Positions 17,015 to 26,568 are shown, counted from the first letter of the stretch. The stretch: DNA of 64,000 nt from Kocuria flava (GCF_001482365.1 NZ_CP013254.1:744001-808000); one strand, 5' to 3'. The notes: generated by a model from the letters alone, not told the origin. Made by a program: numbers and translations.

Positions 17015-17674
17015 TCAGAGGACCTTGCGCACCTGCTCCTCGAAGTCGCGGATGTGCTCGAGCATGATCGTGGCGGCCTCCTCGTCGCGTCCCTCGAGCA
17101 CCGCGGTGAGCAGGGCGGTGTGCACCGCGATGTGCTCCTGCAGCTGCGGGATCCGGTCGGCGGCCACGCACCAGATGCGGGTGGCCAGGTTGCCGTAGCG
17201 GGTCAGGGTCGTCTCCAGGTGGGCGTTGCCCGCGGCGGCGTAGACGGCGCGGTGGATGGCCACGTCCCAGCGCAGCGTGTCCTCGCGCTCCTCCGCCGCC
17301 GGCTGCTCGAGCTGGTCCCGCAGCCGCAGCAGGCGCTCGCGGGCGGCGCCCCCGTGCCGCTCGGCGGCCAGGCGGGCGGCCAGGGGCTCCAGGACCTCGC
17401 GCACCTGCGAGATCTCGGACAGGGCGGTGATGTCCACGGTGGTCGCGAAGGTTCCCCGGCGGGGGTAGGTGACCACGAGGTGCTCCGACTCCAGGCGCTT
17501 GAGGGCCTCGCGCAGGGGGGTGCGCCCCACGCCCATCTCCTCGCTGAGGCGGGCCTCGTTGAGCGGGCTGCCCGGTGGGATGTCGAGCAGGATCAGCCGG
17601 TCCTGCAGCCGGAGGAAGGCCTGGTCGGCCAGGGACCGTCCGCCCTCCGTGGTGTCGTCGTGCTGCAGCAGCAT
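17015..17674 (-). CDS. GntR-family regulator, FCD (FadR) subgroup
   Basis: A 219-residue regulator. The N-terminal winged helix-turn-helix (about residues 12-78) contains LNEARLSEEMGVGRTPLREALKRLE, the GntR recognition region. The C-terminal FCD ligand domain follows, with the usual histidines (AIHRAVYAAAGN near 140 and HTALLTAVLEG near 185) that bind a metal and small acids. It heads the minus-strand creatine/creatinine run and faces the glyA-sox operon across 154 bp, so it is the best candidate for the palindrome at 17784-17801. Ligand unknown; a pathway intermediate is likely. Confidence 0.88.
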   Translation of the reverse strand: MLLQHDDTTEGGRSLADQAFLRLQDRLILLDIPPGSPLNEARLSEEMGVGRTPLREALKRLESEHLVVTYPRRGTFATTVDITALSEISQVREVLEPLAARLAAERHGGAARERLLRLRDQLEQPAAEEREDTLRWDVAIHRAVYAAAGNAHLETTLTRYGNLATRIWCVAADRIPQLQEHIAVHTALLTAVLEGRDEEAATIMLEHIRDFEEQVRKVL

Positions 17675-17745
17675 GCGGGGAACCCTTTCCTGCGGCGGGG
17701 ATGACGGTGCTGTGACGGGTGTTCGGGCCTCCCGGAAAAAAGTGC

Positions 17746-17774
17746 TTGACCCCGAGTGGTCCTGCTCACATACT
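17746..17774 (+). promoter_or_regulatory. Promoter of the glyA-sox operon
   Basis: TTGACC at 17746-17751 and CATACT at 17769-17774 are separated by exactly 17 bp, a good match to a housekeeping sigma promoter. Predicted transcription starts near 17781, immediately before the 18-bp palindrome. Confidence 0.6.
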
Positions 17775-17783
17775 AAGGGTCAA

Positions 17784-17801
17784 CAACTGATATATCAGTT
17801 G
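17784..17801. promoter_or_regulatory. 18-bp perfect palindrome, likely regulator operator
   Basis: CAACTGATATATCAGTTG is its own reverse complement. It lies just downstream of the predicted transcription start of glyA and 28 bp before its ATG, where a bound protein would block elongation. GntR and TetR operators often look like this; the adjacent GntR gene makes that family the first guess. Confidence 0.6.
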
Positions 17802-17828
17802 CACACCGCAGACATCCCAGGAGGTCAC

Positions 17829-19139
17829 ATGACCGTGCACGAGGAGTCCCCTCTGTACCAGCTGCTGGCCGAGAGCGATCCCGAGATCGCCGCCGCCGTC
17901 GACGCCGAGCTGCGCCGCCAGCAGTCCACGCTCGAGATGATCGCCTCCGAGAACTTCGCCCCGAGCGCGGTCATGGAGGCCCAGGGCTCCGTGCTGACCA
18001 ACAAGTACGCGGAGGGCTACCCCGGCCGGCGCTACTACGGCGGCTGCGAGCACGTCGACGTGGTCGAGCAGCTCGCGATCGACCGCCTCAAGGCGCTCTT
18101 CGGCGCCGAGCACGCCAACGTCCAGCCCCACTCCGGGGCCCAGGCCAACGCCGCCGCGATGTTCGCGCTGCTGGACCCGGGGGACACGATCCTCGGCCTG
18201 GACCTCGCCCACGGCGGGCACCTCACCCACGGCATGAAGCTCAACTACTCCGGCAAGCTCTACCGCGTGGTGGCCTACGGCGTCTCCCCGGAGGACCACC
18301 GGATCGACATGGCCGAGGTGGAGCGCCTCGCCCTGGAGCACCGGCCCCGCATGATCGTCGCCGGCTGGTCCGCCTACACCCGTCAGCTGGACTTCGCCGA
18401 GTTCCGGCGCATCGCCGACGCGGTGGGGGCCTACCTCATGGTCGACATGGCCCACTTCGCCGGGCTCGTCGCCGCCGGGCTGCACCCGAACCCCGTGCCC
18501 CACGCCCACGTGGTGACCTCCACGACCCACAAGACCCTCGGCGGCCCCCGCGGCGGCGTGATCCTCACGACCCAGGAGCTGGCGAAGAAGATCAACTCCG
18601 CGGTCTTCCCCGGCCAGCAGGGCGGCCCGCTCGAGCACGTGATCGCCGCCAAGGCCGTGGCCTTCAAGCACGCCGCCGGCGAGGAGTTCCGCGACCGCCA
18701 GCGGCGCACCCTGGAGGGCGCCCGCCTGCTCGCCGAGCGCCTGCTCGCCCCGGACGTGCTGGCCGCCGGCATCGACCTGGTCAGCGGCGGCACCGACGTG
18801 CACCTGGTCCTCGTGGACCTGCGCGACTCCGAGCTCGACGGCAAGCAGGCCGAGGACCGGCTGCACTCGATCGGGATCACCGTCAACCGCAACGCGGTCC
18901 CCTTCGACCCCCGCCCGCCGATGGTCTCCTCCGGGCTGCGCATCGGCACCCCGGCCCTGGCCACCCGCGGCTTCGGGCCCGAGGAGTTCGCCGAGGTCGC
19001 CGACATCATCGCCGAGGCCCTCGTGCGCGAGCCCGAGCCGGCGCACACCGAGCGGCTGCGCGAGCGCGTCACCGCCCTGACCGAGCGCTTCCCGCTCTAC
19101 CCGAACCTGTCCGCCCCCGTCCTGAACGGAGCCCTCTGA
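17829..19139 (+). CDS. glyA: Serine hydroxymethyltransferase
   Basis: A 436-residue pyridoxal-phosphate enzyme that interconverts glycine plus 5,10-methylene-THF and serine plus THF. The PLP lysine is Lys235 in VVTSTTHKTLGG; other signatures are EMIASENF (36-43), the glycine-rich YPGRRYYGG (64-72) and HSGAQAN (101-107). Position as first gene of the sarcosine oxidase operon indicates a catabolic SHMT that turns glycine and methylene-THF from sarcosine into serine; a separate biosynthetic copy is likely elsewhere. ATG 17829 has AGGAGG at about 17818-17823. The stop overlaps soxB (TGATG). Confidence 0.95.
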   Translation: MTVHEESPLYQLLAESDPEIAAAVDAELRRQQSTLEMIASENFAPSAVMEAQGSVLTNKYAEGYPGRRYYGGCEHVDVVEQLAIDRLKALFGAEHANVQPHSGAQANAAAMFALLDPGDTILGLDLAHGGHLTHGMKLNYSGKLYRVVAYGVSPEDHRIDMAEVERLALEHRPRMIVAGWSAYTRQLDFAEFRRIADAVGAYLMVDMAHFAGLVAAGLHPNPVPHAHVVTSTTHKTLGGPRGGVILTTQELAKKINSAVFPGQQGGPLEHVIAAKAVAFKHAAGEEFRDRQRRTLEGARLLAERLLAPDVLAAGIDLVSGGTDVHLVLVDLRDSELDGKQAEDRLHSIGITVNRNAVPFDPRPPMVSSGLRIGTPALATRGFGPEEFAEVADIIAEALVREPEPAHTERLRERVTALTERFPLYPNLSAPVLNGAL

Positions 19140-20356
19140 TGGCCGACCTCCTGCCGGAGCACCCGGACTTCCTGTGGCACAACCCCGACCCCAAGCCCTC
19201 CTACGACGCCGTGATCGTCGGCGGCGGCGGGCACGGGCTGGCCACCGCCTACTACCTGGCCAAGAACCACGGCATGACCAACATCGCCGTGCTCGAGCGC
19301 GGCTGGCTCGCCGGCGGCAACATGGCCCGCAACACCACGATCATCCGCTCCAACTACCTGTGGGACGAGTCCGCCGGGATCTACGAGCACTCCCTGAAGC
19401 TGTGGGAGCAGATGGAGGACGAGCTCGACTACAACGTCTTCTTCTCCCAGCGCGGCGTGATGAACCTGGCGCACACCCTCCAGGACGTGCGCGAGAGCGT
19501 GCGCCGGGTCAACGCCAACCGCCTCAACGGCGTGGACGCCGAGTGGATCGACCCGCAGCAGGTCAAGGAGCTGTGCCCGATCATCAACATCGGGGACGAC
19601 ATCCGCTACCCGGTGATGGGCGCGACCTACCAGCCGCGCGCCGGCATCGCCAAGCACGACTGGGTCGCCTGGGCCTACGCCCGGGCCTGCGACCGGATGG
19701 GCGTGGACATCATCCAGAACTGCGAGGTCACCGGGTTCGTCAAGGACGGCGAGCGCGTGGTCGCCGTGGAGACCTCCCGCGGGACGATCCGCACGGGCAA
19801 GGTCGGCCTCGCCGCCGCCGGGCACTCCTCGGTGCTCGCCGAGCTCGCCGGGTTCCGCCTGCCCATCCAGTCCCACCCGCTGCAGGCCCTGGTCTCGGAG
19901 CTGCACGAGATGGTCCACCCGACCGTGGTGATGTCCAACCACGTGCACGTCTACGTCTCCCAGGCGCACAAGGGCGAGCTCGTGATGGGCGCCGGCGTGG
20001 ACGCCTACAACGGCTACGGCCAGCGCGGGTCCTTCCACGTGATCGAGCAGCAGATGGCCGCCGCCGTCGAGCTGTTCCCGATCTTCGCCCGGGCCCACGT
20101 CCTGCGCACCTGGGGCGGGATCGTCGACGTCACCCTCGACGCCTCCCCGGTGGTCTCCAAGACCCCGGTGGACCAGATGTACGTCAACTGCGGCTGGGGC
20201 ACCGGCGGCTTCAAGGGCACGCCCGGGGCCGGGTACACCTTCGCCCACACCATCGCCACCGACGAGCCGCACCCGCTCAACGCCCCCTTCAGCCTCGAGC
20301 GGTTCGAGACGGGCATCCTCATCGACGAGCACGGCGCCGCCGCCGTGGCGCACTAG
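19139..20356 (+). CDS. soxB: Sarcosine oxidase, beta subunit
   Basis: A 405-residue flavoprotein subunit of heterotetrameric sarcosine oxidase, which oxidises sarcosine to glycine with O2 and passes the methyl to THF. The FAD-binding motif VIVGGGGHGLAT lies at 25-36. RNTTIIRSNYLWDESAGIYEHS near 60-80 and GWGTGGFKGTPGAG near 350 are the usual family blocks. This subunit carries the sarcosine-oxidising site and the covalent FMN. Its ATG overlaps the glyA stop by one base, so the two are translationally coupled. Confidence 0.95.
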   Translation: MADLLPEHPDFLWHNPDPKPSYDAVIVGGGGHGLATAYYLAKNHGMTNIAVLERGWLAGGNMARNTTIIRSNYLWDESAGIYEHSLKLWEQMEDELDYNVFFSQRGVMNLAHTLQDVRESVRRVNANRLNGVDAEWIDPQQVKELCPIINIGDDIRYPVMGATYQPRAGIAKHDWVAWAYARACDRMGVDIIQNCEVTGFVKDGERVVAVETSRGTIRTGKVGLAAAGHSSVLAELAGFRLPIQSHPLQALVSELHEMVHPTVVMSNHVHVYVSQAHKGELVMGAGVDAYNGYGQRGSFHVIEQQMAAAVELFPIFARAHVLRTWGGIVDVTLDASPVVSKTPVDQMYVNCGWGTGGFKGTPGAGYTFAHTIATDEPHPLNAPFSLERFETGILIDEHGAAAVAH

Positions 20357-20376
20357 CGGACCAGGAGAGAGAGACC

Positions 20377-20664
20377 ATGCTGCTCATCGAGTGCCCCTAC
20401 TGCGGGCCGCGCAACGAGACCGAGTACCACTACGGCGGCGAGGCACACGTCGCCTACCCCGAGGACCCCTCGGCCCTGTCCGACAAGGAGTGGGCGGAGT
20501 ACCTCTTCTACCGCAACAACCCCAAGGGCCTGCTCAAGGAGCGCTGGGCGCACAGCACCGGCTGCCGCCGGTGGTTCAACGTCGTGCGCGACACCGCCAC
20601 CTACGAGATCCAGGCCGTCTACCGGATGGGCGAGACCGCCCCGCAGAACGGAGGTGTCCGATGA
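20377..20664 (+). CDS. soxD: Sarcosine oxidase, delta subunit
   Basis: A 95-residue zinc-binding subunit of the sarcosine oxidase complex. ECPYCGPRNETEY at residues 4-16 supplies two zinc cysteines, and HSTGCRRWFNV near residues 60-70 supplies the His/Cys pair found in SoxD. Length matches the family (about 90-100). ATG 20377 follows AGGAG. Its stop overlaps soxA by four bases. Confidence 0.94.
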   Translation: MLLIECPYCGPRNETEYHYGGEAHVAYPEDPSALSDKEWAEYLFYRNNPKGLLKERWAHSTGCRRWFNVVRDTATYEIQAVYRMGETAPQNGGVR

Positions 20665-23576
20665 CCACCCAGCCCCAGCGCCTGTCCGCGGAGCGCAGCC
20701 CCGCCCACGGCATCGACCGCTCGGCCACCGTGCGCTTCAGCATCGACGGCCAGGAGCTCACCGGCCACCCCGGTGACACCCTCGCCTCGGCCCTGCTGGC
20801 CGCCGGCCGGGTCTCCTGCGCCGACTCGATGTACCTCGGCCGCCCGCGCGGGATCATGGCCGCCGGCGTCGAGGAGCCCAACGCCCTCGTGAAGGTCGCC
20901 GCCCGCACCTCCGCCGACGTCGACGAGTCGATGCTGCCGGCCCCGGCCGTGGAGCTCACCGACGGCCTGTCCGCCACGTGGCTGCGCGGCATGGGCCAGC
21001 TCGACCCCCGGGAGGACCGGGCCGTCTACGACCACAAGCACGTGCACACCGACGTGCTCGTCGTCGGCACCGGGCCCGCCGGCCTGGCCGCCGCCCGCGA
21101 GGCCGCCCGCTCCGGGGCCCGCGTGCTGGTGATGGACGAGCAGCCCGTGGCCGGCGGGTCCCTGCTCGCCGGCCGCGACCAGCGCATCGACGGCGAGGAC
21201 GCCGTCGCGTGGACCCGGACGGTCGTCGCCGAGCTCGAGGACGCCCCCGAGGTCACCGTCCTGGCCCGCACCACGGCGATCGGCAGCTACGACAGCAACT
21301 ACGTCGTGGCCGTCCAGCGGCGCACCGACCACCTCGGCGGCGCCCCCGCCGAGGGCGTCTCCCGCGAGCGGATCTGGCACGTGCGCGCCCGCCAGCTCGT
21401 GCTGGCCACCGGCGCCCACGAGCGCCCGATCGTGTTCGAGAACAACGACCGGCCGGGGATCATGCTCGCCGGGGCCGTGCGCGCCTACCTCAACCGCTGG
21501 GGCGTGGCCGCCGGGTCCGAGGTCGTCGTGGCCACCACCAACGACTCGGCCTACGACGTGGTCGCCGACCTCGCCGCCGCCGGGGTGGGCGTGGCCGCCG
21601 TGGTCGACTCCCGGCCGCGGCTCGAGGGTCGGGCGGCCGAGCTCGCCGCCGCGGCCGGGGTGCGGGTGCTCACCGGCAGCGCCGTGGTCGACACCCTCGG
21701 CGAGGGCGCGGGGGGCCGCGTCAGCGGCGTCGTCGTCGCCCCGCTCGACGACGACGGGCAGCCCGCCGGCCCCGCCGAGACGCTGCCGGCCGACCTGCTG
21801 GCCGTCTCCGGCGGGTGGACCCCCGTGGTGCACCTGCACAGCCAGCGGCAGGGCAAGCTGATCTGGGACGAGCGCCTCGCCGCGTTCGTGCCCGCCGCCC
21901 CGGTGGCCGGCCAGCACACCGCCGGGTCGGTCAACGGCACCACGGACCTGTCCTGGTGCCTCACCGAGGGTGCGCTCGCCGGCGCCGAGGCCGCCCGCCG
22001 GGCCGGCTTCCAGGTCCAGCCCTCCGCCCCCGAGGCGGAGAGCGTCGAGTCCGCCCCGGTGCGGCCCCTGTGGCTCGTGCCCGCCCGCGAGGGCGAGCCG
22101 GCCGAGTGGCGGAACTCCTTCGTGGACCTGCAGCGCGACCAGACCGTGGCCGACGTGCTGCGCTCGGTCGGGGCGGGGATGCGCTCGGTGGAGCACGTCA
22201 AGCGCTACACCTCGATCTCCACGGCCAACGACCAGGGCAAGACCTCGGGGGTCAACGCCATCGGCGTGATCGCCGCGGCGCTGAACACCCAGGACGTCGG
22301 CGGGATCGGCACCACCACCTACCGCGCCCCCTACACCCCGGTGGCCTTCGCCGCCCTCGCGGGCCGGCAGCGCGGGGAGCTGTTCGCCCCCGCCCGCCGC
22401 ACCCCGATGCACGAGTGGCACGAGGCGCACGGGGCGCTGTTCGAGGACGTCGGGGAGTGGAAGCGCCCCTGGTACTACCCGCAGCCGGGCGAGGACATGG
22501 ACGCGGCCGTGCTGCGCGAGTGCGCCGCGGCGCGCGAGTCGGTGGGCTTCATGGACGCGACCACCCTCGGCAAGATCGAGATCCGGGGCAAGGACGCCGG
22601 CGAGTTCCTCAACCGCGTCTACACCAACGCGTTCAAGAAGCTCAAGCCCGGCATGGGCCGCTACGGCGTGATGTGCACGCCCGACGGCATGGTCTTCGAC
22701 GACGGCGTGACCCTGCGCCTGGACGAGGACCGGTACCTGATGACCACCACCACGGGCGGGGCCGCCAAGGTCCTCGAGTGGCTCGAGGAGTGGTCCCAGA
22801 CCGAGTGGCCCGAGCTGGACGTGGTCATGACCTCCGTGACCGAGCAGTGGGCGACCATCGCCGTCGTCGGCCCGAGGTCCCGGGACGTCGTCGCGGAGCT
22901 GGCCCCGGACCTGGACGTCTCCCAGGACGCCTTCCCGTTCATGGCCTTCCGCGAGACCGTGCTGGCCTCCGGGGTCCCCGCGCGGATCTGCCGGATCTCC
23001 TTCTCCGGGGAGCTGGCCTTCGAGATCAACGTGGCCGGCTGGTACGGGCTGCGCACCTGGGAGGACGTCGCCGCCGCCGGCGAGAAGTTCGGCATCACCC
23101 CGTACGGCACGGAGACGATGCACGTGCTGCGCGCCGAGAAGGCCTTCCCGATCGTCGGGCAGGACACGGACGGCACCGTCACCCCGCAGGACCTCGGCAT
23201 GGAGTGGGTGGTGTCCAAGACCAAGGACTTCATCGGCAAGCGCTCCTACTCCCGGCCCTCCGCGACCAGCGAGGACCGCAAGCAGCTCGTGGCGGTCCTG
23301 CCGGCCGACCCGCAGTTCCGGCTGCCGGAGGGCGCCCAGCTGATCACCGCGGGCACCCCCGTCACCCCGGAGGAGGGGCCCGTGCCGATGGAGGGCCACG
23401 TGACCTCCAGCTACCGCAGCGCCGCCCTGGGCCGGACCTTCGGCCTGGCCCTGGTGAAGAACGGCCGCAACCGCATCGGCGAGACGCTCCAGGCCCCGCT
23501 CGACGGGCAGCTGGTCGACGTCGTCCTCGCCGAACCCGTCCTCTACGACCCCGAAGGGAACCGCCGAGATGGCTGA
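20661..23576 (+). CDS. soxA: Sarcosine oxidase, alpha subunit
   Basis: A 971-residue subunit with three parts. The N terminus (about 20-110) is a degenerate ferredoxin-like domain. A central dinucleotide-binding oxidoreductase (about 125-590) has VVGTGPAGLAAAREA and the NAD+ site of this complex. The C-terminal GcvT/aminomethyltransferase domain (about 610-960) binds THF and makes 5,10-methylene-THF. MDEQPVAGGSLL near 155 and ATGAHERPIVFENNDRPGI near 250 are typical SoxA blocks. In the absence of THF the complex releases formaldehyde. The ATG overlaps the soxD stop (ATGA); the stop overlaps soxG by eight bases. Confidence 0.95.
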   Translation: MTTQPQRLSAERSPAHGIDRSATVRFSIDGQELTGHPGDTLASALLAAGRVSCADSMYLGRPRGIMAAGVEEPNALVKVAARTSADVDESMLPAPAVELTDGLSATWLRGMGQLDPREDRAVYDHKHVHTDVLVVGTGPAGLAAAREAARSGARVLVMDEQPVAGGSLLAGRDQRIDGEDAVAWTRTVVAELEDAPEVTVLARTTAIGSYDSNYVVAVQRRTDHLGGAPAEGVSRERIWHVRARQLVLATGAHERPIVFENNDRPGIMLAGAVRAYLNRWGVAAGSEVVVATTNDSAYDVVADLAAAGVGVAAVVDSRPRLEGRAAELAAAAGVRVLTGSAVVDTLGEGAGGRVSGVVVAPLDDDGQPAGPAETLPADLLAVSGGWTPVVHLHSQRQGKLIWDERLAAFVPAAPVAGQHTAGSVNGTTDLSWCLTEGALAGAEAARRAGFQVQPSAPEAESVESAPVRPLWLVPAREGEPAEWRNSFVDLQRDQTVADVLRSVGAGMRSVEHVKRYTSISTANDQGKTSGVNAIGVIAAALNTQDVGGIGTTTYRAPYTPVAFAALAGRQRGELFAPARRTPMHEWHEAHGALFEDVGEWKRPWYYPQPGEDMDAAVLRECAAARESVGFMDATTLGKIEIRGKDAGEFLNRVYTNAFKKLKPGMGRYGVMCTPDGMVFDDGVTLRLDEDRYLMTTTTGGAAKVLEWLEEWSQTEWPELDVVMTSVTEQWATIAVVGPRSRDVVAELAPDLDVSQDAFPFMAFRETVLASGVPARICRISFSGELAFEINVAGWYGLRTWEDVAAAGEKFGITPYGTETMHVLRAEKAFPIVGQDTDGTVTPQDLGMEWVVSKTKDFIGKRSYSRPSATSEDRKQLVAVLPADPQFRLPEGAQLITAGTPVTPEEGPVPMEGHVTSSYRSAALGRTFGLALVKNGRNRIGETLQAPLDGQLVDVVLAEPVLYDPEGNRRDG

Positions 23577-24273
23577 GCAGCTGATGACCGACGACGCCAC
23601 CGACCTCACGACCCTGCGCCGCAGCCCGCTGGCCCACCTGGCCGGGGCGATGGCGGAGCGGACCGTGACGGGCGAGCGGGGCGTGGCCCTGCGCGAGGTG
23701 CCGTTCCTGACGATGGTGGGGCTGCGGCTCGTGCCCGGCACGGACTCCGCCTCGACCGTCACGGACCTGACCGGCCTGCCCCTGCCGGGCGGCCACGGGG
23801 AGGTCACCGGCGACCCGGCGGCCACCGCCGTGCTGTGGCTGGGCCCGGACGAGTTCCTGCTCGTGGGCCCCGACGAGACGGTCGTGCCCGCAGGGCTCAC
23901 CGGGGGCGCCGAGCGCGAGCCCGGGGCCCTGCCGAGCCTGTCCACCGCCCCGGCGGCCGTGCGCCTGTCCGAGGCGCTGGCCGGGGCCGGGGTGCCGGGG
24001 CAGGTCGTGGACCTCTCCGCCAACCGCACCACGCTCGAGCTCTCGGGCCCCTCGGCGCGGGAGGTCCTCGAGAAGGGCTGCCCGATGGACCTGCACCCGC
24101 GGGCCTTCGCGGCCGGCACCGCCGTGGCCACGACCCTGGGCCCGGTCCAGGTCCTGCTGTGGCGCACCGGGGAGCAGGAGTGGCGGGTTCTGCCGCGCGC
24201 CTCCTTCGCGGACTACACGGCCCGCTGGCTGCTGGACGCCATGACCGAGTTCGCGGCTCCCCAGGTGCCCTGA
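23569..24273 (+). CDS. soxG: Sarcosine oxidase, gamma subunit
   Basis: A 234-residue subunit, also related to GcvT folds, that completes the tetramer. Family features are the N-terminal SPLAH motif (about 22-26), WLGPDEFLLVGPD near 85, and SANRTTLELSGPSAREVLEKGCPMDLHP near 145-170. It overlaps soxA by eight bases and its TGA overlaps the sdaA ATG by one, so the whole sox-sdaA stretch is tightly coupled. Confidence 0.92.
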   Translation: MAEQLMTDDATDLTTLRRSPLAHLAGAMAERTVTGERGVALREVPFLTMVGLRLVPGTDSASTVTDLTGLPLPGGHGEVTGDPAATAVLWLGPDEFLLVGPDETVVPAGLTGGAEREPGALPSLSTAPAAVRLSEALAGAGVPGQVVDLSANRTTLELSGPSAREVLEKGCPMDLHPRAFAAGTAVATTLGPVQVLLWRTGEQEWRVLPRASFADYTARWLLDAMTEFAAPQVP

Positions 24274-25673
24274 TGGCCCTCAGCGTCCTCGACCTGTTCT
24301 CCGTCGGCATCGGGCCCTCCTCCTCCCACACGGTGGGCCCGATGCGGGCGGCCCGGCGCTTCGCCGAGGGCCTGCGGGCCGACGGCCTGCTGGATCAGGT
24401 GGCCCGCGTGCAGTCCGAGCTCTACGGCTCCCTCGGCGCCACCGGGTGGGGCCACGGCTCGGACAAGGCGGTGGTCCTGGGCCTGCTCGGGGAGGACCCC
24501 GAGACGGTCGACACGGACACCGCCGACGACACGGTGCGCACCACCGGCGAGCGCGGCGAGCTGCTGCTCGCCGGGGTGCGCCCCGTGCCCTTCGACCGGT
24601 CCGGGGACGTGGTGCTGCACCGGCGCAAGTCCCTGCCGGCCCACCCCAACGGGATGACCTTCCGGGCCCTGGGCGCGGACGGGCAGGTGCTGCGCGAGCG
24701 CACCTACTACTCCGTGGGCGGCGGGTTCGTGGTGGACGAGCAGGCCGCCGGCGCGGACCGGGTGGTGGCGGACGCCACGGTGGTGCCCCACCCGTTCCGC
24801 TCCGGGGCCGAGCTGCTGGCGATCTGCCGCCGGGAGGGGCTGAGCATCGCCGAGGTGATGCTCGCCAACGAGCGGGCCTGGCGCCCCGACGAGCAGACGC
24901 GCGAGGCGCTGCTGCGGATCTGGGCCGTGATGCAGGAGTGCGTGGAGAACGGCTGCACCCGCCCGGAGCCCACGCTGCCCGGCGGGCTGAAGGTCCGCCG
25001 CCGGGCCCCCGCGCTGCGCGCCCGGCTGCAGGAGCTCGAGGCGGCCGCCGCCGCGGCGCCGGGGCGGGTCGACGACCCGCTGCGGGCCATGGAGTGGGTC
25101 AACCTCTTCGCGCTGGCGGTCAACGAGGAGAACGCCTCCGGCGGGCGGATCGTGACGGCCCCCACGAACGGGGCCGCCGGGATCATCCCGGCCGTGCTGC
25201 ACTACTGGGCGCGCTTCGTCCCCGGGGCCGACGACGACGGCGTGGTGCGGTTCCTGCTTACCGCCGGCGCCATCGGCATCCTCATCAAGGAGAACGCCTC
25301 GATCTCCGGGGCCGAGGTCGGCTGCCAGGGCGAGGTCGGCTCGGCCTGCTCGATGGCCGCCGCCGGGCTGTGCGCGGTCCTGGGCGGGACCCCCGAGCAG
25401 GTCGAGAACGCCGCCGAGGTCGGCATCGAGCACAACCTCGGGCTGACCTGCGACCCGGTGGGCGGGCTCGTGCAGATCCCGTGCATCGAGCGCAACGCCA
25501 TCGCCTCCGTCAAGGCCGTCAACGCCGCACGGCTGGCCCTGCAGGGCGACGGCGAGCACAAGGTCTCCCTCGACCAGGCCGTGAAGACCATGCGGGAGAC
25601 CGGCAAGGACATGAAGATCAAGTACAAGGAGACCTCTCGTGGTGGACTCGCCGTCAACGTCGTCGAATGCTGA
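24273..25673 (+). CDS. sdaA: L-serine ammonia-lyase (iron-sulfur type, single chain)
   Basis: A 466-residue enzyme that deaminates L-serine to pyruvate and ammonia. The N-terminal beta part has DLFSVGIGPSSSHTVGPMRA (residues 5-24). The C-terminal catalytic part has the cysteines that hold the 4Fe-4S cluster: GCQGEVGSACSMAAAG near 350 and LTCDPVGG followed by IPCIERNA near 390-410. Fused single-chain form is usual in actinobacteria. Here it closes the route sarcosine, glycine, serine, pyruvate. ATG 24273 overlaps the soxG stop. Confidence 0.95.
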   Translation: MALSVLDLFSVGIGPSSSHTVGPMRAARRFAEGLRADGLLDQVARVQSELYGSLGATGWGHGSDKAVVLGLLGEDPETVDTDTADDTVRTTGERGELLLAGVRPVPFDRSGDVVLHRRKSLPAHPNGMTFRALGADGQVLRERTYYSVGGGFVVDEQAAGADRVVADATVVPHPFRSGAELLAICRREGLSIAEVMLANERAWRPDEQTREALLRIWAVMQECVENGCTRPEPTLPGGLKVRRRAPALRARLQELEAAAAAAPGRVDDPLRAMEWVNLFALAVNEENASGGRIVTAPTNGAAGIIPAVLHYWARFVPGADDDGVVRFLLTAGAIGILIKENASISGAEVGCQGEVGSACSMAAAGLCAVLGGTPEQVENAAEVGIEHNLGLTCDPVGGLVQIPCIERNAIASVKAVNAARLALQGDGEHKVSLDQAVKTMRETGKDMKIKYKETSRGGLAVNVVEC

Positions 25674-26568
25674 TCCGCGCCCGCAGGGGGAGGCCGTGCT
25701 GACCGCGCCGGCCACCACCGAGCTGGTCCTGACCCTGGACTGCCCCGAGCGGCCGGGGATCGTGCACGCCGTCAGCGGCGTGCTGCTCGAGCACGGCTGC
25801 ACGATCGTGGAGCTGACCCAGTTCGACGACCGCCGCTTCGGGCACTTCTTCATGCGCGTGCACGTGGCCTCGGCCACCGGGGAGGGCCTCGACGCCGACG
25901 CCCTGCGCGCCGACCTCACCCCGGTGGCCGAGCGCTTCGGGATGCGCTGGGAGCTCAACGAGCACGGGGCCAAGCGGCGCGTGCTCGTGATGGTCTCCAA
26001 GTTCGGCCACTGCCTCAACGACCTGCTCTTCCGCGCCCGCACCGGGGAGCTGCCGGTGGACATCGTCGCGGTGGTCTCGAACCACCGCGACCACCAGCGC
26101 CTCGTGGAGTGGCACGGCATCCCGTTCTTCCACGTGCCCGTCACCCCGGACACCAAGCCCCGGGCCGAGTCCCGGCTGCTGGAGCTCGTGGACCGCTTCG
26201 AGGTGGACCTCGTGGTCCTGGCCCGGTACATGCAGGTGCTCAGCGACTCGCTGGCCACCCGGATGGAGGGACGGGTGATCAACATCCACCACTCGTTCCT
26301 GCCGTCCTTCAAGGGCGCCAAGCCCTACCACCAGGCCTACGAGCGCGGGGTGAAGACCGTGGGCGCCACGGCCCACTACGTCAACGCCGAGCTGGACGAG
26401 GGGCCGATCATCGCCCAGCAGGTCGTGGAGGTGGACCACACCTACGGACCCGAGGACCTCGTGGCCGCCGGCCGGGACACCGAGTGCAAGGCGCTGTCCA
26501 ACGCGGTGAAGTGGCACTGCGAGGGCCGGGTGATCCTGCACGGCAACCGCACGGTCGTCCTGCGCTGA
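25639..26568 (+). CDS. purU: Formyltetrahydrofolate deformylase
   Basis: A 309-residue enzyme that splits 10-formyl-THF into formate and THF. An N-terminal ACT domain (about 28-105, LDCPERPGIVHAVSG) is followed by a formyltransferase-type domain with VSNHRDH near 145, NIHHSFLPSFKGAKPYHQA near 215-235 and the closing acidic loop TYGPEDLV. In this operon it recycles THF when methyl groups from dimethylglycine and sarcosine overload the folate pool. The GTG at 25639 is supported by AAGGAGA at 25626-25632, inside sdaA, giving a 35-bp overlap. Confidence 0.93.
   Translation: MVDSPSTSSNADPRPQGEAVLTAPATTELVLTLDCPERPGIVHAVSGVLLEHGCTIVELTQFDDRRFGHFFMRVHVASATGEGLDADALRADLTPVAERFGMRWELNEHGAKRRVLVMVSKFGHCLNDLLFRARTGELPVDIVAVVSNHRDHQRLVEWHGIPFFHVPVTPDTKPRAESRLLELVDRFEVDLVVLARYMQVLSDSLATRMEGRVINIHHSFLPSFKGAKPYHQAYERGVKTVGATAHYVNAELDEGPIIAQQVVEVDHTYGPEDLVAAGRDTECKALSNAVKWHCEGRVILHGNRTVVLR

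Noticed and set aside
20619..24167. A minus-strand frame of over 1100 codons opposite soxA
   Set aside because: Composition is typical of an antisense shadow, with no conserved motifs; soxA and soxG on the plus strand are certain.
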